Shown here: one piece after another, positions 1 to 6,866 of the stretch
Position numbering within the stretch: position 1 is the stretch's first letter
Layout of the letters: every line of letters starts with the position of its first letter
NCBI GenBank assembly: GCA_027064285.1
Contig: JAMOPX010000165.1
Span: 1 to 9,917, forward strand
Reading direction: 5' to 3'
DNA length: 9,917 nt
Origin: Desulfobacterales bacterium
Lineage (GTDB): Bacteria; Desulfobacterota; DSM-4660; Desulfatiglandales; JALVZP01
Notes under the pieces: model-generated
The model's input: the letters and a program-made list of their open reading frames with translations, nothing else
Database searches by the model: none
Told to the model about the DNA's origin: nothing
Program-made: the position numbers and the translations under genes

Positions 1-1
1 A

Positions 2-79
2 GTAGTAATGTTTTATGACTACGCATCTGGAAAGCTATTTCAAAACTATCATTCTGAAGGATCATTTTGTATAAAATGA
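2..79 (+). CDS. Possible C-terminal end of an upstream gene (partial)
   Basis: A frame stays open from the window edge for 25 codons to a TGA at 77-79. The peptide, ending HSEGSFCIK, has a plausible protein-like composition. A perfect inverted repeat starts three bases after the stop, as expected behind a gene end. Nothing here identifies a family, and 25 codons can be open by chance in any frame, so this is only a candidate. If real, it would be co-directional with the radical SAM gene that starts 51 bases further on. Confidence 0.25.
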   Translation, partial: VVMFYDYASGKLFQNYHSEGSFCIK

Positions 80-81
80 AT

Positions 82-106
82 ATGTTCAAAAAAACTTTTT
101 GAACAT
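82..106. other. Perfect inverted repeat, 11-bp arms, 3-base loop
   Basis: ATGTTCAAAAA (82-92) and TTTTTGAACAT (96-106) are exact reverse complements around AAC. It lies between a possible gene end at 79 and the ATG at 131. It lacks a following T-run, so it is not a classic rho-independent terminator. It could be an operator with GTTC/GAAC half-sites for a dimeric regulator of the radical SAM gene, or an mRNA hairpin. Confidence 0.6.
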
Positions 107-130
107 GCGCGATATAAAATGCCATAAAAA

Positions 131-1315
131 ATGAAGATCACGAGAAAAGAATTTCTGAAAAGCTTAGGATATGGTCTTGCCTCCTTATTATGTCCTGTAG
201 ATGCGGGAGCAATATTCTGGAGAAATAAAAAAAAGAGGGCAAGATGCAATAAGAGCATAAAAGGCCATATATTTGAGGGAGATGCACCAAAGAAGCTCTG
301 GAAATATTCAAAAGAGGCATATCATTACATAAAGGCAGATGACACTGTCCAATGCCTTACATGTCCTCATGAATGCGAGCTGTCTCCAGGAGACAGGAGC
401 ATATGCAGGTCAAAGATAAACTATAATGGAAAGCTTTATAGCATTGCCTACGGAAATCCATGCGCCACCCATGTAGATCCTATAGAAAAGAAACCTCTTT
501 TTCACTTTTATCCAAAAAGCTGGATATTCTCTATAGCAGAAGCAGGATGCAATTTTCGCTGTCTTAACTGCCAAAACTGGGAGATATCTCAGAAAAAACC
601 AGAAGAGGTAGAATACATAGAGCTTTTTCCAGATCAGGTGGTCTCTTATATAAAGAAGCTTGGGCTCAAAGCCATAGCTTATACTTACTCAGAACCTGTT
701 TCTTACTATGAGTATATGTATGATACAGCAAGGCTTGCAAAAGAAGAAGGTATAAGGAATGTTATGGTATCTAATGGTTTTATAAACAAAAAACCGCTTT
801 TGAAACTGTGCAAATACTTGGATGGAGCAAGTATTAATCTAAAATCTTATAGTGATAAACTATATCAGTGTCTAAATGGAGGAAGACTAAAGCCTGTCTT
901 AAATACTTTTGTGATATTAAAAGAGAAAGGAGTGTGGTTTGAGATAATAAATTTAGTTGTTCCAACCTATACAGATAATCCAGAAATGGTAAAAAGGATG
1001 TGTGGATGGATCTTAAAAGAGCTTGGGCCTGATTATCCGCTTCACTTCTTAAGATTTTTTCCACAATATAAACTGCAGATGCTACCTCCCACTCCTGTAT
1101 CTGTGCTGGAGGAATTTAGAAAGATTGCCATATCTGAAGGGATTCACTATGTATACATAGGCAATGTGCCCGGACATCCTGCAACAAATACTTATTGTCA
1201 TAATTGCGGAAAGCTTCTTATAAAAAGGGAAGGATATTATATCCCTGAAATAAACATTAAGAATGGAAGGTGCAAATTCTGTAGAACTCCTATTCCTGGA
1301 AGATGGGGAAAATGA
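131..1315 (+). CDS. amrS: AmmeMemoRadiSam-type radical SAM enzyme with Tat-like N-terminus
   Basis: This 394-aa protein carries the radical SAM motif CxxxCxxC at C140, C144 and C147, which would ligate the [4Fe-4S] cluster that cleaves S-adenosylmethionine. The flanking cysteines are typical of the AmrS family: an N-terminal set at C75, C78, C82 and C92 (CLTCPHEC...C), and a C-terminal zinc-ribbon-like set at C356, C359, C381 and C384. The substrate of this family is not established. The usual companions AmrA and AmrB (Memo) are not in the window. Residues 1-27 form an extra N-terminus with TRKEFLK followed by a hydrophobic run, which resembles a twin-arginine signal with Lys in place of the second Arg, so export is possible. 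The ATG at 131 has no clear Shine-Dalgarno site, and an in-frame stop lies upstream. The family call is strong; periplasmic location is inference. Confidence 0.88.
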   Translation: MKITRKEFLKSLGYGLASLLCPVDAGAIFWRNKKKRARCNKSIKGHIFEGDAPKKLWKYSKEAYHYIKADDTVQCLTCPHECELSPGDRSICRSKINYNGKLYSIAYGNPCATHVDPIEKKPLFHFYPKSWIFSIAEAGCNFRCLNCQNWEISQKKPEEVEYIELFPDQVVSYIKKLGLKAIAYTYSEPVSYYEYMYDTARLAKEEGIRNVMVSNGFINKKPLLKLCKYLDGASINLKSYSDKLYQCLNGGRLKPVLNTFVILKEKGVWFEIINLVVPTYTDNPEMVKRMCGWILKELGPDYPLHFLRFFPQYKLQMLPPTPVSVLEEFRKIAISEGIHYVYIGNVPGHPATNTYCHNCGKLLIKREGYYIPEINIKNGRCKFCRTPIPGRWGK

Positions 1316-1353
1316 GCTTTTCTTTTACGGAAAACGATGAGCGTCAAATGGTG

Positions 1354-1380
1354 TTGACTTTGAATAAATAATAGTATACC
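1354..1380 (+). promoter_or_regulatory. Candidate sigma70-type promoter for the nitroreductase-msh run
   Basis: TTGACT at 1354-1359 and TATACC at 1375-1380 are separated by 15 bases, slightly short of the ideal 17. It is the best promoter-like match in the gap before the nitroreductase. It would give a leader of roughly 170 nt, and could drive the nitroreductase and the closely following msh genes, since only 15 bases separate those two. Confidence 0.35.
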
Positions 1381-1555
1381 AAGTGTATCTGCTGAAATGA
1401 TTAGGAGATACACAGAAATATCTCTGTTACTCTCGTGGGATAAAAGATAAGCAAAGCTAAAGGAGGAAGGGTGAAGATAGGTAGTTCATTGCAAAAATAG
1501 ATTGTGAGTAATATTATACTGTTTCAACAAAAAGGACAATTATGGGAGTAAGACT

Positions 1556-2098
1556 ATGAATTCTGTAATAGAAGCAATAAAAAAAAGAAGAAGCATCCGT
1601 AAATACAAAGAAGATCAAGTGAAAGAAGAAAAAATATCTCTTTTGCTGGAAGCAATAAGGTGGTCTCCATCCTGGGCAAACACCCAGTGCTGGGAAGTAA
1701 TTGTAGTAAAAGATCCAGAAATAAAAAAAAAGCTTCAGCAGACTCTTTCCAACGGAAATCCTGCAAGGGATGCGATTCTGAAATCATCCGTCCTGTTTGC
1801 AATGTGTGCCCAGCTAAGAAAGGCTGGCTATTATAAAGGCTCTGCACCAACAAAGTTTGGAGACTGGTTTATGTTTGATCTCGGTATTGCCACCCAATCT
1901 CTATGTCTTGCTGCACACTCCTTAGGACTGGGAACAGTTATAGTTGGATTGTTTGAGCATGACAAGGCAAAGCAAATATTAAATGTGCCAGAGGGATACG
2001 AAGTAGTAGCACTTGTGCCGGTGGGCTATCCTGAAAAAATACCATCTGCACCAAAAAGGAGAGAAATAGAGGAATTTGTGCACTATGACAGCTTTTAG
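1556..2098 (+). CDS. Nitroreductase-family FMN oxidoreductase
   Basis: This 180-aa protein has the hallmark N-terminus of the nitroreductase family: AIKKRRSIRKY at about residues 7-17, whose basic residues bind FMN phosphate. It is followed by WSPSWANTQCWEVIVVKD. The C-terminal half has the typical LGLGTVIVGLF segment and a VPVGYPE motif near the end. Family members are FMN-binding homodimers that reduce nitroaromatics, quinones or other electrophiles with NAD(P)H. The physiological substrate cannot be told from the sequence. The length fits the short subgroup. The start is supported by GGGAG at 1544-1548, seven bases before the ATG. The MshI-like gene starts 15 bases after the stop, so co-transcription is likely, but no functional link to pili is evident. 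Confidence 0.9.
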   Translation: MNSVIEAIKKRRSIRKYKEDQVKEEKISLLLEAIRWSPSWANTQCWEVIVVKDPEIKKKLQQTLSNGNPARDAILKSSVLFAMCAQLRKAGYYKGSAPTKFGDWFMFDLGIATQSLCLAAHSLGLGTVIVGLFEHDKAKQILNVPEGYEVVALVPVGYPEKIPSAPKRREIEEFVHYDSF

Positions 2099-2113
2099 TA
2101 GATAGTCTAAAAA

Positions 2114-3457
2114 ATGAGATTTAGGGCCAAAAAAGAAGAGCCTTTTTTGTTTCTGACAGACAAACAGCTCTTTGTATTAGAGTATGACGATCATTTTAAA
2201 ATAAAAAAAGACTTTAAAATAGAAGAACTTATCTCTTATCCTGAACCATTTCAAAAAGAGCTTTTTTTAAAAGAAATAAGGATTCTGATAATTCCAGATT
2301 ACTGGGTCGTAACCAGATTTTACCCTATAGCCACGAAAAAGTCCTCAGTTGTGGAGTCTTTCTTAAAAAGAAAACTTCCAGCAGACTTTCCTGATGCATC
2401 TGATTGTAAAGACTTTTTTGAATATTTTTTTTACAAACAGGCGGAACAGGAAGGAATACAAGTATATGTGATTCAAGAAGAACTATTTTACATTCTTTAC
2501 AGAAATCTCTTCTCTGCCTTTGAAATAGAAAAGATTACAAGCCCTGCATTTGTATGGAAAGCCAAATTGGGTAAAAAAATAAAGGATATCACTACAGGGC
2601 TTAAAATCTTTATGCATATATATCAAAAGAGTGCATATTTGTGTTTTTTTCTCGATTCTTACTTTTTATTTTCCAGGCTCATCTCTATTGAAGAGGACTA
2701 CATAGCTCAGCTCTCATATGAGCTGATGCAGTCCTTTAGACTTGTAAGCCAAAAGACAAAAAAAGAAGTAGAAAAGATCTATCTTATACCTAAGGAGAAC
2801 TCAGATGTAGAAAGACTCTCAGAAACATTGGGTGTAGAGATAATAAATGTATCAGACCAAGTAGAGCTTTCTTCACCTTCATCAGAAATTGTGGAAAAAA
2901 TGGGCTCATTTGCATTTTTAAAAAAATCAGATCTTTCTGATTCAGCAAAATTTTTTTATTTCTCTTATAGGCCATTAAAAGAATTAAAAGAATGGACATT
3001 TTTTCAAAACACAGGCATTGTAGTGGGCATCTTTATCTTTATACTTATGCTTATGGAGGCAGTATATTTAAACAATATCATCCCAAAGATCAAAAATGCA
3101 ACAAACATAAACACTCCAGTAATCCAAGATTATATATCAGCTATAGATGAGCTTCTACACCACAAAGAAAAACCAGACCCTTCCTTAATAATCATGAAGA
3201 TCTTAGCCTGCACATCAGAAAAGATATATCTGCAACACATAGAAATAGAGCTTGGATCACCTTCCAGTATAGGACTTGTGGGTTATGTATCAGTTTTTAA
3301 TGTTAAAGATTTTCAAGATATATTTTCCACATTTCTGTCTAAGATAAAGAAAAGCTTTGAGTATGCTCAGATTCCAACCCTAATGGATATAGATTTAAAA
3401 AGAGCAGGAGAACAGGGTTTTAATTTTAAATTTAGTTTTGAATTCAATGAAGGATAA
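2114..3457 (+). CDS. mshI: MshI-like inner-membrane pilus biogenesis protein (PilM/GspL-like)
   Basis: This 447-aa protein has a long soluble N-terminal part (residues 1 to about 299), one membrane segment at about 300-321 (TGIVVGIFIFILMLMEAVYL), and a C-terminal part of about 125 residues. This is the layout of MshI and GspL: a cytoplasmic actin-like ATPase-fold domain, a single anchor, and a periplasmic ferredoxin-like domain. Sequence similarity is weak by eye, so the assignment rests on topology and on position first in an I-J-K-L gene order. In such systems it recruits the assembly ATPase to the inner membrane and pairs with the MshJ/PilO-like partner. The start has no visible Shine-Dalgarno site and may depend on translation of the nitroreductase 15 bases upstream. 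The next gene overlaps its 3' end. Confidence 0.7.
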   Translation: MRFRAKKEEPFLFLTDKQLFVLEYDDHFKIKKDFKIEELISYPEPFQKELFLKEIRILIIPDYWVVTRFYPIATKKSSVVESFLKRKLPADFPDASDCKDFFEYFFYKQAEQEGIQVYVIQEELFYILYRNLFSAFEIEKITSPAFVWKAKLGKKIKDITTGLKIFMHIYQKSAYLCFFLDSYFLFSRLISIEEDYIAQLSYELMQSFRLVSQKTKKEVEKIYLIPKENSDVERLSETLGVEIINVSDQVELSSPSSEIVEKMGSFAFLKKSDLSDSAKFFYFSYRPLKELKEWTFFQNTGIVVGIFIFILMLMEAVYLNNIIPKIKNATNINTPVIQDYISAIDELLHHKEKPDPSLIIMKILACTSEKIYLQHIEIELGSPSSIGLVGYVSVFNVKDFQDIFSTFLSKIKKSFEYAQIPTLMDIDLKRAGEQGFNFKFSFEFNEG

Positions 3458-3953
3458 GTATAAAAAAAGATGGATCTTAGTTGGAATAATATGGTCTTTT
3501 GCGCTAGCAATCTTTACTTTTAATATTCTAAAAATAGAAAGATATTCAAAAGAAAAAGAAAAACTTGTAGCTCAAGAAAGAATAAGGAAATTTCTAAAAA
3601 AGCACGAGTCTGTCTTGAAAAATGCTGTAAAAGAAAAAAAAAGATTGTATGATCATATACCGAGCCCGAATATAGGTCTTATAAAAGTAGAAGAGCTACT
3701 AAACAAACTGGCAAATGGAAACGGGCTAGAAGTTACACGAATTGGACATGAAGAGGCAGTAGAAGGGGATAACAGCATAAATTTATCCATCATGTGTCGC
3801 GGTGCTATAAGGGATTTTATAAAGACTCTTTATAGTATATATTCAAGGTATCCGTATCTGGAAATAAATACTGTAAAGCTCGACTTGTACAGGGACAAAA
3901 AGGGTATCTTCGAAATTAGATTGAAATATAATTTTGTGATTAGTCCACAATAG
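3447..3953 (+). CDS. mshJ: MshJ/PilO-like inner-membrane alignment-complex protein
   Basis: From the ATG at 3447 this encodes 168 residues. There is a short basic cytoplasmic tail, one membrane segment at about 9-28 (WILVGIIWSFALAIFTFNIL), a charged helical stretch rich in Lys and Glu to about residue 65 that looks like a coiled coil, and a C-terminal alpha/beta region resembling a PilO/GspM ferredoxin-like domain. Such proteins are bitopic, project into the periplasm and pair with the MshI/PilN-type partner. An in-frame TTG at 3438 would add three residues, but ATG is preferred. The gene overlaps the MshI stop by 11 bases, consistent with translational coupling. Position between MshI-like and MshK-like genes supports the call; sequence similarity alone would not. 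Confidence 0.62.
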   Translation: MKDKYKKRWILVGIIWSFALAIFTFNILKIERYSKEKEKLVAQERIRKFLKKHESVLKNAVKEKKRLYDHIPSPNIGLIKVEELLNKLANGNGLEVTRIGHEEAVEGDNSINLSIMCRGAIRDFIKTLYSIYSRYPYLEINTVKLDLYRDKKGIFEIRLKYNFVISPQ

Positions 3954-3954
3954 A

Positions 3955-4446
3955 ATGGGAAAAAAGGCGCTTTCCATAGTATGGCTTCTTACAGGATTTA
4001 TGATGGTGGGATACAATATTTATATGTTAGATCAACTCTATCAACCTTCTGTAATAGATGTTCCAGAGCTGACCGAGTTAAAAAGCAAACTTAACAGCCT
4101 CAGCTTTCTGGATTCCAAGAAAAGAAAGATATCAGAAAAAAGTAAGACTCTCTTTCAGAAGATGTTTGCCTGTCTGTCTGGGCTAAAGAATAAAAAAAAT
4201 GCAGGTAGTATAGAATTAAAAGAACATATAGTTCTTCCTGTCATACAAGGAATGCTGAAAAGTATTGATTCAAAAGGAAGATCGCATAGATTGGTCATGA
4301 TTGATGGGAAAGTCTATTCAGAAAAACAAAAAGTAAATGGTTTTATTATTGAAAAAATATCGGACAATGGAATATATTTAACAAAACATGAAAAGAAATG
4401 GTTTGTTAAAATACCAGATGTTAAATTTTCCATTATCAATGAATAA
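3955..4446 (+). CDS. mshK: MshK/PilP/GspC-like periplasmic linker protein
   Basis: This 163-aa protein has one N-terminal membrane anchor at about residues 5-27 and a mid-region rich in Lys and Ser. Its C-terminal domain of about 75 residues has the small beta-rich pattern of the PilP/GspC homology region: VLPVIQGMLKSIDSKG, then VMIDGKVYSEKQKVNGF, then ISDNGIYLTKHEKKWFVKI. This domain links the inner-membrane platform to the N-terminal domains of the secretin. The length is greater than usual for Vibrio-type MshK because of the linker. It starts one base after the MshJ-like stop without a clear ribosome site, and its last eight bases overlap the secretin start. The role is inferred from domain pattern and gene order. 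Confidence 0.6.
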   Translation: MGKKALSIVWLLTGFMMVGYNIYMLDQLYQPSVIDVPELTELKSKLNSLSFLDSKKRKISEKSKTLFQKMFACLSGLKNKKNAGSIELKEHIVLPVIQGMLKSIDSKGRSHRLVMIDGKVYSEKQKVNGFIIEKISDNGIYLTKHEKKWFVKIPDVKFSIINE

Positions 4447-5920
4447 AATTTTGCCTTTTTTATTGGCTTATGTCTTGCTTTTAACAGGATGTACAAGCCC
4501 GCAATCTAGGTCTGTGAAGCAAGAAAGTTTGTCTAAGATAAGACCCAGCAAGATAATAAAAGAGCAAGAAAAAATCCCCCCTATAAAACCTATAAAAAAG
4601 CCAGTTCTAAAGCAAAAGCCTTCTGTTAAAAGATATAAGAGGCCAAAAAAACTCTATTCATTGGTTTTTCATCAGGCAAGGCTTGGTGATATATTAAATG
4701 TACTTGCGTCTGAATCCCATATGAACTTATCTGTGGACTCAGAGGTGGATCTGAACAGACCAATCACTGTTAGATTAAACAAAATTACCTTGGATGAGGC
4801 ATTAGATATAATAGTAAAAAAGGCGTCAGGCTACACCTGGAAAATGAAAAAAAACTTTATCTTTATAAAAAGATTTGAGGAATACATATACCACTTTGAT
4901 TATATAAACTTAATCGGGAAAACCAGTGTATCAGTGGGAGGAGATATGTTAGCATCTGGAGTAGAAGAAGCAGGGGTTACGGGAAAATATGAAATAAAGA
5001 CAGAAACCCATGAAAAAGGTACAGATATATGGGATTCTATTAAGAAGTCTCTTGATTCATTAAAATCCCCTCAGGGAACAGTCCGTATAGATAAAGTTGC
5101 TGGTCTGATTTACATGAAAGATACACCTGCCAGAATAAGTTCGATGGTAAAGTTCTTGGATATGTTGGCAGAATCCTTAAAAAGGCAAGTAATCATAGAT
5201 GCAAATGTTTTGGAGGTAACCCTTTCAGATGAGAGCAAATATGGAATAGACTGGAATGAGATGCAGATTGCATTTAAATCTAAGTGGGGCGGACTTCCTA
5301 ATGACATGAATATAAATTTCAACAATGGATCAATTATTCTTTCTACAAGATCCAGCCTAAATGCAGTATTGGATTTTTTAAGGACTAAGGGAGATGTTAC
5401 AGTACTATCTAATCCTCATCTTTCTGTTCTAAATGGTCAATCTGCTTTGCTTACAGTAGGTTATCAATATCCTTATGGTGATATAGAAGGGGTGGACAGA
5501 GATACAGAGACAGGACTTATTACTTATGGAAGCAGCATAAAAAGGGCAGTCTTAGGTCTCCAGTTGGGTATAACTCCGCATATATCAAAGGATGGCACTA
5601 TTATACTACATATTGTTCCTACTATTACCAGGATACAGGAAAATATAGAAGTAGATGTGCCAGTAGCAGCAGGACAAATTCAACATATATCAAATCCCAT
5701 TATTGATCTTCAAGAACTTTCTACCTCGGTCATGTTAAGGGATGGACAAACCCTTGTGCTGGCAGGTTTAATAAGTCAAATCAGGAAAATAGAAAAAAAA
5801 GGATTGCCTATTCTCTCTGATATTCCTCTTTTGGGAATGATCTTTAGAAGGACAGAAGAGCAAAAGCAGAATAGAGAATTGGTGATATTTATCACCCCAC
5901 ACATAAGAAATATTAAATAA
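4439..5920 (+). CDS. mshL: MshL-type secretin, outer-membrane lipoprotein
   Basis: The ATG at 4439 is chosen over one at 4388 because it yields a clean lipoprotein signal with lipobox LLTGC (Cys18). The protein is then 493 aa. Order of regions: signal peptide; a Pro/Lys-rich linker to about residue 60; an STN/N0-type domain (LYSLVFHQARLGDIL to KNFIFIKRF); an MshL-like segment containing YHFDYINL; an N1-like repeat (VRIDKVAGLIYMKDTPARI); and a C-terminal secretin domain. The secretin domain has VTVLSNPHLSVLNGQSA, LGITPHISKDGTIILHIVP, LRDGQTLVLAGLI and IPLLGMIFRR. It should oligomerise into the outer-membrane gate for the pilus. It overlaps the MshK-like gene by eight bases. Its TAA is also the first three bases of repeat copy A. 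Confidence 0.93.
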   Translation: MNKILPFLLAYVLLLTGCTSPQSRSVKQESLSKIRPSKIIKEQEKIPPIKPIKKPVLKQKPSVKRYKRPKKLYSLVFHQARLGDILNVLASESHMNLSVDSEVDLNRPITVRLNKITLDEALDIIVKKASGYTWKMKKNFIFIKRFEEYIYHFDYINLIGKTSVSVGGDMLASGVEEAGVTGKYEIKTETHEKGTDIWDSIKKSLDSLKSPQGTVRIDKVAGLIYMKDTPARISSMVKFLDMLAESLKRQVIIDANVLEVTLSDESKYGIDWNEMQIAFKSKWGGLPNDMNINFNNGSIILSTRSSLNAVLDFLRTKGDVTVLSNPHLSVLNGQSALLTVGYQYPYGDIEGVDRDTETGLITYGSSIKRAVLGLQLGITPHISKDGTIILHIVPTITRIQENIEVDVPVAAGQIQHISNPIIDLQELSTSVMLRDGQTLVLAGLISQIRKIEKKGLPILSDIPLLGMIFRRTEEQKQNRELVIFITPHIRNIK

Positions 5921-6103
5921 CTGAGCTTACGCAAAAGGGTTTATCTCACAAGGGAGGTATAACAACGAATGCGGTATTGGGGCAAAAGGGTTTTTCGTCT
6001 GCTCCGAGTCTGTCGGGCTGGTCTCTTCTCTGACTTATCTGCGGGAGATACCTTCCCCCTCCGCATTCCCGTCACTCAGCTGTTAATCAAATATTCTTAC
6101 CAA
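5918..6103 (+). repeat. Dispersed repeat, copy A (186 bp)
   Basis: This segment matches the reverse complement of 8220-8405 over its full length with about 12 mismatches and no gaps, and resembles 8038-8206 more distantly. It is clearly richer in G+C than its flanks. It can fold: GAATGCGG (5967-5974) pairs with CCGCATTC (6061-6068), and CTGAG (5921-5925) with CTCAG (6075-6079), with smaller hairpins inside. It starts at the mshL stop codon and is oriented like mshL. It may be a MITE/REP-like element or a structured RNA acting in the 3' untranslated region. No transposase is encoded in it. Confidence 0.93.
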
Positions 6104-6142
6104 AACCAATAAAAAATCCAGAATAAGCAAAGATTAAGAAAT

Positions 6143-6159
6143 TAGCTGATTATCAGCTA
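6143..6159. other. Perfect 17-bp palindrome, 7-bp arms
   Basis: TAGCTGA (6143-6149) and TCAGCTA (6153-6159) flank TTA. It lies about 80 bases upstream of the -35 box of the pilin promoter. It may be an activator or repressor site, or a small hairpin behind repeat A. There is no T-run after it. Confidence 0.5.
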
Positions 6160-6241
6160 CGAGTATCCAAGTATAGATTTGATGTCCAAAACTTCTGTTG
6201 TGAAGATGTTTTTGCTTAATACAGATGAATCATAATTTCTG

Positions 6242-6270
6242 TTGAACAAATATTGTTTTTTTCCGATAAT
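6242..6270 (+). promoter_or_regulatory. Candidate sigma70 promoter of the pilin gene pair
   Basis: TTGAAC (6242-6247) and GATAAT (6265-6270) are separated by exactly 17 bases, close to the sigma70 consensus. Transcription would start near 6277, about 28 bases before the pilin ATG. The pilins would thus be expressed apart from the mshIJKL run, consistent with the higher demand for pilin subunits. Confidence 0.6.
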
Positions 6271-6283
6271 GTTAATAACATTA
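6267..6283. promoter_or_regulatory. Operator-like palindrome over the pilin -10 region and start site
   Basis: TAATGTTA (6267-6274) and TAACATTA (6276-6283) are exact reverse complements around one A. The left arm overlaps the -10 hexamer, and the right arm covers the predicted start site. A dimeric protein bound here would block RNA polymerase, so it is a candidate repressor site. The binding factor is unknown. Confidence 0.45.
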
Positions 6284-6285
6284 CT

Positions 6286-6297
6286 AAAAAGGAGGGG
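6286..6297 (+). promoter_or_regulatory. Strong Shine-Dalgarno site of the first prepilin
   Basis: AAAAAGGAGGGG lies 7 bases before the ATG at 6305. It is the best ribosome binding site in the window. The msh assembly genes mostly lack one, which fits a highly translated pilin. Confidence 0.8.
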
Positions 6298-6304
6298 TTA
6301 AGTC

Positions 6305-6865
6305 ATGTTAAAGAAAAAGTTATTTAACAACAAGGGTTTTACATTGGTGGAAATTGCTATTGTATTGGTAATTATTGGCCTTTTAATAGGCGGGATACTT
6401 AAAGGCAGAGAGATGATAAAGAATGCTAAAATAAAAAGAATCGTAAAAACAGCTGATGAATTAAGAGCTACTATAATGTCCTTCTATGACAGATATGGTG
6501 TTTATCCAGGAGATGAAAATAAAAAAGATATTCCTCCAGAAGACAGGCATAATGGAAATGGAGATGGAAAGATAAATACTACTGATGAATCAAAATATGT
6601 GTTTGAAGATCTTCTAAAAGCTGGCCTTATATCAGGTGATTTTAATGGAACAAATTTCATGCAACATGTGTTTGGCGGAGATGTATATGTTCAGTATACA
6701 ACTGTGAGTGGAACAAAAAAGCACTGGATAATCTTTAAAAATATTCCCGGAGATGTAGGCCGTATCATAGATACAAAATACGATGATGGTAAGGATAATA
6801 GTGGTAGCATCAGAGCAAATAAGGACTATGGAAACAGTCAGGTTTATCTCTATATAGAGCTATAA
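6305..6865 (+). CDS. Type IV prepilin, NGNGDGKI-type (candidate major pilin)
   Basis: This 186-aa protein has a class III signal: an 11-residue basic leader ending in Gly11, cleavage before Phe12, and Glu at mature position +5 (KG|FTLVE). A hydrophobic helix follows to about residue 34. The mature domain has the pattern of a common family of MSHA/type II-like pilins: YGVYPGD (64-70), an Asn/Asp-Gly loop NGNGDGKINTTDE (83-95), and LLKAGLISGDF (103-113). The loop looks like an EF-hand-type calcium site. It should be processed by a PilD-type peptidase, which is not in the window. Its own promoter, strong ribosome site and first position suggest that it is the more abundant of the two pilins. It has no cysteines, so no disulfide-bonded C-terminal loop. 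Confidence 0.9.
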   Translation: MLKKKLFNNKGFTLVEIAIVLVIIGLLIGGILKGREMIKNAKIKRIVKTADELRATIMSFYDRYGVYPGDENKKDIPPEDRHNGNGDGKINTTDESKYVFEDLLKAGLISGDFNGTNFMQHVFGGDVYVQYTTVSGTKKHWIIFKNIPGDVGRIIDTKYDDGKDNSGSIRANKDYGNSQVYLYIEL

Positions 6866-6866
6866 A

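Noticed and set aside
49..320. Minus-strand reading frames over the radical SAM start
   Set aside because: They lie opposite a well-supported gene with clear family motifs and have no start signals; they are shadows.
4388..4438. Longer secretin start 17 codons upstream
   Set aside because: It would bury the lipoprotein signal peptide behind a polar stretch and overlap the previous gene by 59 bases; the ATG at 4439 gives a clean lipobox.
6340..6356. Sigma54-like TGG...TTGCT match
   Set aside because: It lies inside the prepilin coding sequence and lacks the strict GG-N10-GC spacing; the sigma70-like promoter at 6242-6270 explains expression better.
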